Below are positions 16,829-25,613 of a stretch of 41,201 nt of DNA, piece after piece. The stretch is taken from contig NZ_FRCX01000023.1 of the NCBI RefSeq assembly GCF_900143065.1, positions 1-41,201 on the forward strand. Direction: 5' to 3'. Under the pieces are notes generated by a model, which saw only the letters and a list, made by a program, of their open reading frames with translations, was not told where the DNA came from and searched no databases. How positions within the stretch are numbered: position 1 is the stretch's first letter; the number at the start of each line of letters is the position of its first letter. This DNA comes from Duganella sacchari (GTDB lineage Bacteria; Pseudomonadota; Gammaproteobacteria; Burkholderiales; Burkholderiaceae_D). The position numbers were made by a program, and so were the translations under genes.

Positions 16829-17869
16829 TCACTCCACCAGCGCCTGAGCGGCTGCGACGTGCCCCTGGTACGCATCAAAGATCTTCTTGAGCGCATCAGC
16901 CATCGTCGTAGACGGCGCCCATCCCAACTCATCGCAAGTATTGGTGATCTTCGGCACACGGTTCTTGACGTCCTGGTAGCCCTCACCATAATACGACCCT
17001 GCGGTTGTCTCCACGATGCTGACCTTGGCAGCACCAGAGGCATACTCGGGATACTTGACTGCCAGGCCCAGCATGAGCGCAGCAAGTTCACGGATCGAGT
17101 AGTTGTTTGATGGGTTGCCGATGTTGTAGATCTTGCCGGTAGCGATTCCACCCTTGTTCTCAATGATCTTCATCAGCGCGTCGATGCCATCGTCGATGTC
17201 AGTGAAGGCGCGCTTCTGGTGGCCGCCGTCGACCAGCGAGATATTCTCGCCGCGGACGATATGGCCGAAGAACTGCGTCACCACGCGCGACGAACCTTCT
17301 TTCGGGGTGTGGATCGAATCGAGGCCGGCGCCGATCCAGTTGAATGGACGGAACAGGGTGAAGTTCAAGCCTTCCATGCCGTACCCCCAGATCACGCGAT
17401 CCATCAGTTGCTTGGCATTGGAGTAGATCCAGCGCGGCTTGTTGATCGGTCCACAGATCAGTTCCGAGTTTTCAGGATCGAACTCTTCGTCGTGGCACAT
17501 GCCATACACTTCCGAGGTCGACGGGAACACCAGGTGCTTGCCGTACTTGGCAGCCGAACGCACGATAGGCAGGTTGGCTTCGAAGTCCAGCTCAAACACG
17601 CGCAGCGGCGCTTTGACGTAGGTCGACGGCGTAGCGATCGCCACCAGCGGCAGGATCACGTCGCATTTCTTGACGTGGTACTCGACCCATTCCTTGTTGA
17701 TGGTAATGTCACCTTCAAAGAAGTGCATGCGTTCGTGCCACAACAGGTCAGAGATGCGGTCAGTGTTCATGTCCATACCGTACACATGCCAGTCGGTCGT
17801 TTCGAGAATGCGTTTGGACAGGTGATGGCCGATGAAACCGTTCACGCCGAGGATAAGGATTTTTTTCAT
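16829..17869 (-). CDS. UDP-4-keto-pentose/UDP-xylose synthase (ArnA dehydrogenase domain type)
   Basis: A 346-residue extended short-chain dehydrogenase corresponding to the C-terminal half of ArnA, without the formyltransferase half. It shows GVNGFIG (8-14) for NAD binding, FPSTSEVYG with T118 and E120, the YxxxK pair Y149 and K153, and R220 in QKRAFTDIDDG, all counterparts of ArnA active-site residues. The enzyme oxidises and decarboxylates UDP-glucuronate to UDP-4-keto-pentose; single-domain relatives from Ralstonia also release UDP-xylose. Its ATG shares a base with the ArnT-like stop (TAATG) and a GGAG lies upstream. It supplies the sugar donor for the ArnC- and ArnT-like neighbours. Confidence 0.9.
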   Translation of the reverse strand: MKKILILGVNGFIGHHLSKRILETTDWHVYGMDMNTDRISDLLWHERMHFFEGDITINKEWVEYHVKKCDVILPLVAIATPSTYVKAPLRVFELDFEANLPIVRSAAKYGKHLVFPSTSEVYGMCHDEEFDPENSELICGPINKPRWIYSNAKQLMDRVIWGYGMEGLNFTLFRPFNWIGAGLDSIHTPKEGSSRVVTQFFGHIVRGENISLVDGGHQKRAFTDIDDGIDALMKIIENKGGIATGKIYNIGNPSNNYSIRELAALMLGLAVKYPEYASGAAKVSIVETTAGSYYGEGYQDVKNRVPKITNTCDELGWAPSTTMADALKKIFDAYQGHVAAAQALVE

Positions 17870-19587
17870 TATTGCTCCAAAAATTGAAAATCAAAAAAAG
17901 GTTGGTTGGTGCCGGAGACCGCAACTACACGGTCGTTACTGGCTCTGACCTGCATTGGCAGACCTTGCATCATCATCTCTTCATAGAATTCGACTCGGAT
18001 GATGGCGAACTGCGGTAGACCACGAGCGATGCCTTGGCGCCACCGCTCATAGAACTGTTCAAGATTGGCGATGCCGCGCTCTGGCTCTTGTTTCAGACCA
18101 AACGACAATTCATCTGTGTAAGCAACTGGAATGACTGTATGCCCAAGGTAAAAGGTCATCGATTGCTCGTAGGTGCCAACGGAATACACTTGCGTTGTTT
18201 CTGTAACTTCGGGTTTGATCGCCATCGCGATGTCGATGCCGGATTGCTCCCGGCCAAATGGTTGGTATGCGGCCATACTCAATTGTGTGAAGGCCCAAGC
18301 AGCAACCGCGACAACAAGCACCACGACGCTACCTCTGTTGCGTTCAGCGAAATACCATCCGGTGGAACCCGCCACAATGCACACCGAAAATGCGATAACA
18401 AGGAGCGGCATCGATGAATGAAGCAACGCTGCATCGCGGGAAGTCAGTCCGAGTTTTCCGATCATGGATAAGCCCACCATGCCGGCGATACCCCATGTCA
18501 GCAAGCACACTGCGGGCAGCCTGAGAATCACACGCGAGGCGCCTTCGAGAACGATGCCGGCGAGAAGTGCCAGAGCTGGGAAGACCGGCAACATGTATCC
18601 GGGCAGTTTGGATTTCGAATAGCTGAAGAAGAACAGGATGAACACAATCCAGATCAATAAAAGCAGCTTAGGTTGGAACTGGGCCTGGATTCTCTTACCT
18701 GCCCGAATCAGACCAATTGGCAACAGCGGTAACCACGGAATCGTCGCTGGAATGATCAACACGAGGAAGTAGTACCACGGCCCTTCGCGATGATGCTCCT
18801 TCAGGAAAAAGCGATTCCAGTGCTCGTTGATGAAGAAAAAATGTGGCTGCTCAGGATTCTTGATCGCGACCACGATAAACCACGGCACAGCGATCGCCAA
18901 AAACAGCGCGCAGCCTTGTATGAAATGAAGACGGCGAAGAACTGCTCGGTCACCGGACACGATCCAATACAGGCCCATGACTGCCGCGGGCAGTACGACT
19001 CCGATCAATCCCTTCGATAGCAACGATAGCGCCAGGCCTGCCCAGCATACGAGCATCCAATTGCGGCGCTCGGATGCGGTAACGTGGTCCTGCTGCGCAA
19101 TAAGTAAGGAGCACAGCGAAATGGTCAGTGTCGCAGCCACGCCAATGTCGAGGGTATTGAACTGCGACGCGCCGGTCCAGAAGAGCATCGATGCGAGTAT
19201 CGATGCAGCATAAAATCCGACTCGCCCACCGAACAATTTTCGCCCGGTGTAGCCGACAAGCAGAACGCCCATGATCCCGCATACGCCGTTCCAAAGCCGT
19301 GCCTGCCATTCTCCAATGCCGAACAAGGCATAGGCAACGGCACTCATCCACATATGCAGGGGTGGCTTCTCGAAATACTTGATGCCATTGAGGCGTGTCG
19401 TAATCCAGTCGCCAGTTACGAACATCTCTCGTGCCATTTCTGCGTAGCGTCCCTCATCCGGTGGCACCAGACTACGAATGTCGAGTACCCAGATAGAACA
19501 CACCACGAATATTACGATGAGCGCGTACAGCTCGATCTTAGACTTCAAAAAATCAGACATGAAATATAGTTGATTAAGGTGATACAT
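17869..19587 (-). CDS. arnT: ArnT-like lipid A glycosyltransferase (GT83/GT39)
   Basis: A 572-residue polytopic membrane enzyme with about a dozen hydrophobic segments. The first periplasmic loop carries VPPDEGRYAEMAREM (41-55) with the acidic pair of the ArnT/PMT superfamily, then GIKYFEKPPLHMW (64-76). The C-terminus is a soluble domain. ArnT moves a sugar from undecaprenyl phosphate to lipid A phosphates on the periplasmic face and lowers surface negative charge. The start may instead be the ATG at 19560 (MSDFLKSK); neither has a clear ribosome binding site. It is the first of three overlapping genes that form a compact lipid-modification unit. Confidence 0.87.
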   Translation of the reverse strand: MYHLNQLYFMSDFLKSKIELYALIVIFVVCSIWVLDIRSLVPPDEGRYAEMAREMFVTGDWITTRLNGIKYFEKPPLHMWMSAVAYALFGIGEWQARLWNGVCGIMGVLLVGYTGRKLFGGRVGFYAASILASMLFWTGASQFNTLDIGVAATLTISLCSLLIAQQDHVTASERRNWMLVCWAGLALSLLSKGLIGVVLPAAVMGLYWIVSGDRAVLRRLHFIQGCALFLAIAVPWFIVVAIKNPEQPHFFFINEHWNRFFLKEHHREGPWYYFLVLIIPATIPWLPLLPIGLIRAGKRIQAQFQPKLLLLIWIVFILFFFSYSKSKLPGYMLPVFPALALLAGIVLEGASRVILRLPAVCLLTWGIAGMVGLSMIGKLGLTSRDAALLHSSMPLLVIAFSVCIVAGSTGWYFAERNRGSVVVLVVAVAAWAFTQLSMAAYQPFGREQSGIDIAMAIKPEVTETTQVYSVGTYEQSMTFYLGHTVIPVAYTDELSFGLKQEPERGIANLEQFYERWRQGIARGLPQFAIIRVEFYEEMMMQGLPMQVRASNDRVVAVSGTNQPFFDFQFLEQ

Positions 19588-19631
19588 CCCTGTGCAAAAC
19601 TTGGCACATCAAGCTGCCTGGGCAATCCAGA

Positions 19632-19979
19632 TCATTCAACAACAACGTTCGTAATCTCTGGCTTATGCGAGCCAACGCAGTAAGGGTGCCTGACAACTAC
19701 CTTGTCATCTTTTTTAAACTCCTTTGATAGCGGAACAAATGCATTGATCGATCGGTGTAGCCTGTAGCTCATAAAGTGAACCTGCATATAGCGGCCCGTC
19801 GCCAACTCTTCAGGATTGAGCGACACACGGCAATCCGGCAGATCAGCGGGTTCGACACCCACATCGAATATCTCGGTGATGGTTCCAATTTGCGTCCCCA
19901 GATCATCCGGCGGCTTCGTGCTACATCCAGCAGTCATCACAGAGATGACGACCAGACTCAGTATCTGATTGCGTTTCAT
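19632..19979 (-). CDS. Small lipoprotein
   Basis: A 115-residue product with signal MKRNQILSLVVISVMTAGC (lipobox TAGC, Cys19) and a GGAGG ribosome binding site. The mature part reads as a small beta domain with GTITEIFDVGVEPADLP, VPLSKEFKKDDKVVVRHPYC and a hydrophobic end. The VPL...KxGDxV-like pattern suggests an SH3- or OB-like fold. It lies 21 bases after flgB and 45-70 bases before the ArnT-like gene. No specific function is recognised. Confidence 0.8.
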   Translation of the reverse strand: MKRNQILSLVVISVMTAGCSTKPPDDLGTQIGTITEIFDVGVEPADLPDCRVSLNPEELATGRYMQVHFMSYRLHRSINAFVPLSKEFKKDDKVVVRHPYCVGSHKPEITNVVVE

Positions 19980-20000
19980 ATTTACCTCCTGTTTCGGGAC

Positions 20001-20429
20001 TCATCCGACCATGTTCTTGAACAATGACCCGATTTCCTTGTATTCATCTAATGCCTTCTGCAGCAAGAACTCATGCCGAATTGCCTGATCTGCGAAAGAA
20101 GAGCGCTCGGTGTCCATCTCTACGGTGTTCCCATCAACTGAGCCCTGTGTTGGAATGCGGTACATCAACGTAGCTACAAAAGGCGTGTCTTTAGCCGGCG
20201 AGCTGGTGACCTTAACCGTCGCAGTCGTTGCATTGCTCGCAGCAATCGCTTGCTGCAACGATGCTCGAAAATCGATATCGCGCGCCTTGTAGTTGGGCGT
20301 ATCTGCGTTCGCAATATTCGATGCCAGTAGGGTCAACCTCTGCTCCGAAATCTTCAATGCCCTTTCCCAAAATACCTCCTTGGTCCAGCCACTGAAGACG
20401 TTCGGTGCATCACCTTTTACATTGTCCAT
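20001..20429 (-). CDS. flgB: FlgB-like flagellar proximal rod protein, orphan
   Basis: A 142-residue protein of normal FlgB length. It has the rod-protein N-terminal block (SEQRLTLLASNIANADTPNYKARDIDF, in two parts, 28-54) and the C-terminal DQAIRHEFLLQKALDEYK helix that forms the coiled coil in rod assembly. A GGAGG lies eight bases before the ATG. In flagellar operons flgB is followed by flgC; here its neighbours are a DUF6328 gene and a lipoprotein gene inside a metal-resistance run. From memory, a flgB-like gene is also found near czc on Cupriavidus metallidurans plasmid pMOL30. Whether it enters flagella or has another role cannot be read here. Confidence 0.9.
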   Translation of the reverse strand: MDNVKGDAPNVFSGWTKEVFWERALKISEQRLTLLASNIANADTPNYKARDIDFRASLQQAIAASNATTATVKVTSSPAKDTPFVATLMYRIPTQGSVDGNTVEMDTERSSFADQAIRHEFLLQKALDEYKEIGSLFKNMVG

Positions 20430-20469
20430 TTCAACCTCCTGTTCAAATTGGGATAGTCATACGGGCAAA

Positions 20470-20976
20470 TCAATCTCTTAAAAGATCGGCGAGCGTCGGC
20501 TTAAAGGGCCGGTCTTTCTTCCGCTGGCGACGCAACCACCACGGATATGCCCACCACAGTGTCAAGATCAGGGACGTGACCAGCGCCGCAACGGCACCTC
20601 CAAGAGGGTGGCCAACAACCTCCGCGGTAACCAGATATGCACACAGCACGGACGCCAGAGACAGAAATGACGCCCCCGCAAGCATCTGCTTACTGGCTAG
20701 ATTCTTGAAGCGGGGCCTGTTATCCAAAGGACGCAATATCCTGTGTTGCACCGCAGGTGCCGTAAACAAGATCAAGCTCGATAGCGAGCAGAAAAAGGTG
20801 GCCATGAAGATCCACTTCTCCACTTCGACAATCTCCCGAAATCCGGAATTGAAGGGCAACGTGATGAGAAACCCGTTGAGTAACTGGGCGCCTGGCAACA
20901 GGATGCGTAGCTCGTTGAGCATCTCTGTCATGTCGGTCTCATCGTGTCCTGCGTTATCTGCATGCGGATCCGTCAT
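20470..20976 (-). CDS. DUF6328 family membrane protein
   Basis: A 168-residue protein with the family opening MLNELRILLPGAQLLNGFLITLPFNSGF (split here between residues 18 and 45) followed by three to four hydrophobic helices and a basic tail. AAGGAG lies upstream of its ATG, which overlaps the stop of the short preceding ORF (ATGA). The function of DUF6328 proteins is unknown. Placement just after czcD suggests an accessory of the metal cluster. Confidence 0.8.
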   Translation of the reverse strand: MTDPHADNAGHDETDMTEMLNELRILLPGAQLLNGFLITLPFNSGFREIVEVEKWIFMATFFCSLSSLILFTAPAVQHRILRPLDNRPRFKNLASKQMLAGASFLSLASVLCAYLVTAEVVGHPLGGAVAALVTSLILTLWWAYPWWLRRQRKKDRPFKPTLADLLRD

Positions 20977-21164
20977 GGCAATCTCCTTGGCTCCAATAAT
21001 TCAGCTAACGCCATCGACATAGAGTGCAGTCGCTGCGAACCAGACGAGTGAAGCAAGAAGATATGCAATAGCTGTGCGCCTGGCAGGAGAGTTCGAACTT
21101 CGTTGAGTGTTTCGCTTTTCTCGCAATGCGAATCGGAAAACACCTTCGCAAGAGTGTCCTTCAT
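20973..21164 (-). pseudogene. Short DUF6328-like ORF, probably frameshifted
   Basis: This 63-codon frame overlaps czcD by ATGA and the next gene by ATGA. Its middle, TLNEVRTLLPGAQLLHIFLL, matches the start of the following DUF6328 protein, but then the sequence turns polar (HSSGSQRLHSM). In the adjacent frame the same DNA gives a hydrophobic AYLLASLVWFAATALYVDG and then a stop at about 21001. One base change near 21065 would join the two into a short one-helix DUF6328 version. It may be a decayed duplicate, a sequencing error, or a genuine short coupled ORF. Confidence 0.5.
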
Positions 21165-22093
21165 TTTCCACCTCCACTTTGCGAAGTACGTGGGCTATAG
21201 CTATGCTCACCTGCGTCGTCGCAAGGTTCAGATTCAAGCTGAACCGTGCAATGATGGATGTCGAACTGCTCCGCGATGGTTTCTCTTATTTTCTTTAGAA
21301 GAATTTGCTGTCCTGGGATCGCCAGCTCAGTGACGACATGAGCAGTCAAGCTAGCTTTGCCGCTGGTAATGGCCCAGACGTGCAGTTCATGGACGCTCAC
21401 TACGCAATTGATTTCCTCGATCGTTTTCTTGATTTCGAGGAGATTGAGACCTTCTGGCACGCCCTCTAGCAGAACGTTCAAACTCTCTTTAAGCAGAGTC
21501 CACGTGCGCGGGAGGACCCACAGACCAATCAGCACAGCGATCGCTGAGTCAACCCATGCCCAGCTGGTATAGCGAATGATCACGGCCCCGGCAATAACGC
21601 CTACCGATCCAAGCATGTCACTCCATACTTCGAGATAGGCACCTTTAACGTTCAGGCTCTTGTCCTTCCCACTGCCCAGCAAGCGCATGCTCACCAGATT
21701 GATCATCAGGCCAAGGGTCGCAACGATAAGCATCGCACCGGATTGAATTTCCGGAGGGTTGTTGATCCGCTGGTAAGCCTCGTACAAGATGTACATGGCA
21801 ACCAGGAAGAGCAACACTGCATTGAAGGCAGCAGCCAGAATTTCGAATCGGTAATAGCCAAACGTGCGTAAGCTGTCGGCCGCGCGTTTACCGATTCGGA
21901 TCGCGACCAGAGATACAGCCAATGCAGCAGCGTCGGTAAACATGTGAGCGGCATCTGAAATCAGTGCCAGGCTATTGGTCAGGACTCCACCGACAACTTC
22001 CGCAATCAGGAATGTTGTCGTCAGTATGAGTGCAATCCAGAGCGGCTTTTCATTCGTGCCCTCATTGACTGCGTGTGCATGATTCGAGCTCAT
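21161..22093 (-). CDS. czcD: CzcD cation diffusion facilitator
   Basis: A 310-residue CDF transporter with six membrane segments: a His-containing start (SSNHAHAVNE), the metal site SDAAHMFTDAAAL in helix 2, GYYRFEILAAAFNAVLL, AYLEVWSDMLGSVGV in helix 5 and a cytoplasmic C-terminal domain with VHELHVWAITSGKASLTAHV. The glutamate in LEVWSD, where many CDFs have histidine, is also what I recall in Cupriavidus CzcD. It exports Zn, Co or Cd from the cytoplasm in exchange for protons. AAGGA precedes the ATG. It is followed by overlapping DUF6328-type genes. Confidence 0.95.
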   Translation of the reverse strand: MSSNHAHAVNEGTNEKPLWIALILTTTFLIAEVVGGVLTNSLALISDAAHMFTDAAALAVSLVAIRIGKRAADSLRTFGYYRFEILAAAFNAVLLFLVAMYILYEAYQRINNPPEIQSGAMLIVATLGLMINLVSMRLLGSGKDKSLNVKGAYLEVWSDMLGSVGVIAGAVIIRYTSWAWVDSAIAVLIGLWVLPRTWTLLKESLNVLLEGVPEGLNLLEIKKTIEEINCVVSVHELHVWAITSGKASLTAHVVTELAIPGQQILLKKIRETIAEQFDIHHCTVQLESEPCDDAGEHSYSPRTSQSGGGK

Positions 22094-22102
22094 AGACTTT
22101 CC

Positions 22103-22315
22103 TTACTTCTTGTGTCGCTTGTGGCGGCGTTGGCCATGCAGCTTGGATGACGGACTGACGAGCTCCAAATGCGGCTTTTGGTGTTTCTTATTGCGCTTCT
22201 TGTAGCTGTAGTTCAGCCACCATATAAAGCCCCCCATGATCAAGATCATCACGATGGAACCGTAGACAAGGAACGTAGTCATCTCGGCGTGCGCCGCGGA
22301 TTCGCTTGAATTCAT
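22103..22315 (-). CDS. Small single-pass membrane protein between czcA and czcD
   Basis: A 70-residue protein from the ATG at 22315 (AAAGGTGG upstream). One hydrophobic helix (TTFLVYGSIVMILIMGGFIWWL) is followed by a strongly basic, His-containing tail (KKRNKKHQK and GQRRHKRHKK). This looks like a small inner-membrane protein with a cytoplasmic basic tail, perhaps an accessory subunit of one of the transporters. It starts 9 bases upstream of czcD, so it is co-transcribed. No family name is known to me. Confidence 0.75.
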   Translation of the reverse strand: MNSSESAAHAEMTTFLVYGSIVMILIMGGFIWWLNYSYKKRNKKHQKPHLELVSPSSKLHGQRRHKRHKK

Positions 22316-22358
22316 ATTCACCACCTTTGAATGCCAGTTTTAGGCGTAAAGAGCCCCA

Positions 22359-22408
22359 CCGACTCGCTTTTCAGTGAGTCGGAAGAGGCGGCCGGCAATG
22401 CCGGCCGC
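22359..22408 (-). terminator. Two hairpins between czcA and the czcD unit
   Basis: Stem 1 has arms 22359-22365 and 22376-22382 (CCGACTC/GAGTCGG) and is followed on the minus strand by a short CTCTTT. Stem 2 is a perfect 10-base GC-rich hairpin at 22388-22408 around a single base. They lie between the czcA stop and the small membrane protein gene and could end or attenuate the czcICBA transcript. Confidence 0.6.
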
Positions 22409-22431
22409 AATCTACGAGGGGTTAGTTCGAG

Positions 22432-25400
22432 TTAGTGAGCAGGTTGTGCGTCATCAGGGACAACCTCCTTTTCCTCAGGATCGTTGCGATGCATCAAGCG
22501 GTACAACAGAGGCAGTACCAGCAAGGTCAGCGCCGTCGACGACAGGATGCCGCCGATGACGACAGTGGCCAGCGGACGCTGTACTTCGGCGCCCGTACCG
22601 GTAGCCAACGCCATCGGCACGAAGCCCAGCGAAGCGACCAGCGCAGTCATCAGTACGGGGCGCAGACGGGTCAAGGCTCCCGTGATCACCGCCGCGTCCA
22701 CACTCATTCCTTCTTCACGCAAGGATCGGATATAGGAAATCATCACCAAGCCATTGAGGACGGCGACCCCCGACAGTGCAATGAAGCCCACCGCCGCAGA
22801 GATCGACATTGGAATGCCACGCATCGACAGCGCGATGATGCCGCCGGTCAGCGCAAACGGAATGCCGGTAAAGACCAGCAGGCCATCCTTGACGTTGTTG
22901 AACATGACGAACAACAGCGTGAATACCAGGAACAGTGCCAGTGGAACGACAATCTTCAGGCGATTGGTTGCGGACTGAAGTTGTTCAAACGTACCGCCCC
23001 AGGTCGTCCAATATCCAGATGGGATCTTGACGTTCTTGGCGATCGCTTGCTCCGCCTCGGGCACAAAGCTGCCGATATCACGGCCGGTGACGTTAGCGCT
23101 GATCACAATGCGGCGCTTACCGTTCTCGCGGCTGATCTGGTTCGGACCTGGAGCGAAGTCGAGCGAAGCCACTTCGCTCAATGGAATGAACGAGGTTGTG
23201 GCGCCAGCTTGCGCCGGCAGCGAGATCGGCAGGCGACGCAAAGCATCCAGGTCACTACGCAGCGTTTCTGGCAGTCGGACCAAGATATCGAAGCGGCGGT
23301 CACCTTCGAACATGATGCCGGCTTCACGACCACCGGTGGCGATCGCGAGCGCTTCTTGCACGTCGCCGATATTCAGCCCATAACGCGCAGTCTTCTCACG
23401 ATCGATTTTCACGGTCAGCATCGGCAAACCACCGGTTTGTTCCACCTTCACTTCGGTGGCGCCCGGTATGCGTTGCAGCACATCGGCGATCTTCTTGCCG
23501 GTCTCAGCCAGGACGTCCATATCGTCGCCATAGACCTTGACCGCGACGTCACTACGCACACCAGAGATCAGCTCGTTGAAACGCAGCTGGATAGGCTGAG
23601 AGAACTCATAGGCATTACCGACGTACTTCTCGGCTTCTTCCTTGATTTCAGCCACCAATTCGTCGCGGGTTTTCTTCGGCTTCGGCCATTCCGAGTCTGG
23701 CTTGAACATGATGTAGCCATCCGAGATATTCGGCGGCATTGGGTCCGATGCAATTTCTGCGGTACCGGTACGTGCAAAAACGCGATCGATTTCCGGGAAT
23801 TTTGCTTTCAGGCCAGCTTCGAGCTTCTTCTGCATTTCCAGCGACTGGCTCAAACTGGTGCCCGGGATGCGCAGCGCCTGGATCGAGATATCGCCCTCGT
23901 TCAGGTTCGGCACGAATTCACTGCCCAAACGAGTCGCCAGCAAACCGCACAGAATAATCAGCACTACAGAACCGGTGATCACGGCGGTAGCGTTGTTCAT
24001 CACCTTTGCCAGCAAAGGCTCGTAACCGTTCTTCGCCATCACCATCAGGCGGTTTTCCTTCTCAGCCACACGCTTACCAATGAACAGCGCTACGGCAGCC
24101 GGAATGAAGGTCATGGACAGAATCATGGCGCCCAGCAGTGCGGCAACCACGGCGAAGGCCATTGGGTGGAACATCTTGCCTTCGACGCCAGCAAGAGCAA
24201 AGATCGGCAGGTAGACGACCATGATGATCAACTGGCCGAACAGCAGCGGACGGCGCGCTTCCTTGGCGGCCGCAAATACTTCATGGAAGCGTTCACGCAG
24301 CGTGAGCTCACGCTTGAGGTGCTCTTGTGCATGCGACAGGCGACGCACGCAGTTCTCGACGATCACCACGGCGCCGTCGATGATAATACCGAAGTCCAAT
24401 GCCCCCAGACTCATCAGGTTGGCACTCACTTTGTACGTGACCATGCCCGTAAAGGTGAAGAGCATCGCCAGAGGGATGACCATCGCAGTAATGATCGCCG
24501 CGCGCATGTTACCCAAGAACAGGAACAGAATCACGATGACCAGGATCGCGCCTTCGAGCAGGTTCTTCTTGACCGTTGCGATCGCTTTGTCGACCAGCAC
24601 GGTGCGGTCGTAGACAGGCACAGCCTTGACGCCAGCCGGTAGGGAGCGGTTCACCGCCTCCATGCGCTTGGCAACCGCCTGAGAGACTACGCGGCTATTT
24701 TCGCCGATGAGCATGAAGACGGTGCCCAGCACAACCTCACGGCCATTCTCCGTGGCTGCACCAGTACGCAGCTCGCGACCAATGGCAACCTCAGCTACAT
24801 CGCGCACGCGAATAGGGACGCCTTGAACATTGTTCAGGATGGTGTTGCGAATATCATCCAACGTGCGCACCTGGCCAGGCGCGCGGATCAGGAATTGCTC
24901 GCCCTTGCGCTCAATGTAGCCGGCGCCGACGTTATTGTTGTTGCGGTCGATGGCGCCCACGACATCCTTGAGCGTCAGGCCATAGGAACTCAGCTTCACA
25001 GGGTCAGGAGTGATGTGATACTCCTTGGCGTAGCCACCGATCGAGTTGATTTCAGTGACACCTTCCACTTGGCGCAGTTGCGGCTTGATGATCCAGTCCT
25101 GGATCTCTCGCAGGTCAGTCGGAGTGTACGGCGTGCCATCAGGCTTTTTTGCATTCGGCTCGCTCTCAACTGTCCAAAGGTAAATTTCACCCAAGCCGGT
25201 AGAAATCGGTCCCATCATCGGTACGACACCCTGAGGCAAATTCTCCTTGGCCTCCTGGATACGCTGATTGACGAGCTGGCGAGCAAAGTAGATGTCGGTG
25301 CCATCCTTGAAGATGACGGTCACCTGCGACAAACCATAGCGCGACAGCGAGCGGGTCTGCTCCAGATTAGGAAGGCCCGCCATCACCGTCTCGATCGGGA

Positions 25401-25599
25401 AGGTCACGCGTTGTTCAACTTCCAGTGGCGAATAGCCACTGGCACTGGTGTTGATCTGCACCTGCACATTGGTAATGTCAGGCACAGCGTCAATCGGCAG
25501 CTTCTGATAGCTGTAGACGCCGATGGCGGCCATTGCGAGCACGGCCAGCATGACAAGCCATCGGTGTCCGATGGAAGATTGAATTATTCGTTCAAACAT
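22432..25599 (-). CDS. czcA: CzcA heavy-metal RND efflux pump
   Basis: A 1055-residue HME-RND transporter of full length with the usual layout of 12 membrane helices and two large periplasmic loops. The proton and substrate helix 4 contains DFGIIIDGAVVIVEN (about 400-415), the HME1 signature of Co/Zn/Cd pumps (DFGxxxDGAxxxxEN). The N-terminus (MFERIIQSSIGHRWLVML) and the mid-protein GSEFVPNLNEGDISIQALR are characteristic. CzcA exports metal, probably from periplasm and cytoplasm, through CzcB and CzcC. AAGGA precedes the ATG, 14 bases after czcB. Confidence 0.97.
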   Translation of the reverse strand: MFERIIQSSIGHRWLVMLAVLAMAAIGVYSYQKLPIDAVPDITNVQVQINTSASGYSPLEVEQRVTFPIETVMAGLPNLEQTRSLSRYGLSQVTVIFKDGTDIYFARQLVNQRIQEAKENLPQGVVPMMGPISTGLGEIYLWTVESEPNAKKPDGTPYTPTDLREIQDWIIKPQLRQVEGVTEINSIGGYAKEYHITPDPVKLSSYGLTLKDVVGAIDRNNNNVGAGYIERKGEQFLIRAPGQVRTLDDIRNTILNNVQGVPIRVRDVAEVAIGRELRTGAATENGREVVLGTVFMLIGENSRVVSQAVAKRMEAVNRSLPAGVKAVPVYDRTVLVDKAIATVKKNLLEGAILVIVILFLFLGNMRAAIITAMVIPLAMLFTFTGMVTYKVSANLMSLGALDFGIIIDGAVVIVENCVRRLSHAQEHLKRELTLRERFHEVFAAAKEARRPLLFGQLIIMVVYLPIFALAGVEGKMFHPMAFAVVAALLGAMILSMTFIPAAVALFIGKRVAEKENRLMVMAKNGYEPLLAKVMNNATAVITGSVVLIILCGLLATRLGSEFVPNLNEGDISIQALRIPGTSLSQSLEMQKKLEAGLKAKFPEIDRVFARTGTAEIASDPMPPNISDGYIMFKPDSEWPKPKKTRDELVAEIKEEAEKYVGNAYEFSQPIQLRFNELISGVRSDVAVKVYGDDMDVLAETGKKIADVLQRIPGATEVKVEQTGGLPMLTVKIDREKTARYGLNIGDVQEALAIATGGREAGIMFEGDRRFDILVRLPETLRSDLDALRRLPISLPAQAGATTSFIPLSEVASLDFAPGPNQISRENGKRRIVISANVTGRDIGSFVPEAEQAIAKNVKIPSGYWTTWGGTFEQLQSATNRLKIVVPLALFLVFTLLFVMFNNVKDGLLVFTGIPFALTGGIIALSMRGIPMSISAAVGFIALSGVAVLNGLVMISYIRSLREEGMSVDAAVITGALTRLRPVLMTALVASLGFVPMALATGTGAEVQRPLATVVIGGILSSTALTLLVLPLLYRLMHRNDPEEKEVVPDDAQPAH

Positions 25600-25613
25600 G
25601 GTCGGTTCCTTAG

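Noticed and set aside
17219..17887. A 222-codon open frame antisense to the UDP-4-keto-pentose synthase gene
   Set aside because: Low-complexity His/Arg/Val translation opposite a well-supported enzyme gene; no ribosome binding site or motif.
22435..24642. A 735-codon open frame antisense to czcA
   Set aside because: It is the mirror of a strongly biased, clearly functional czcA; its translation is rich in His, Arg and Gln with no domain. It is a codon-bias shadow.
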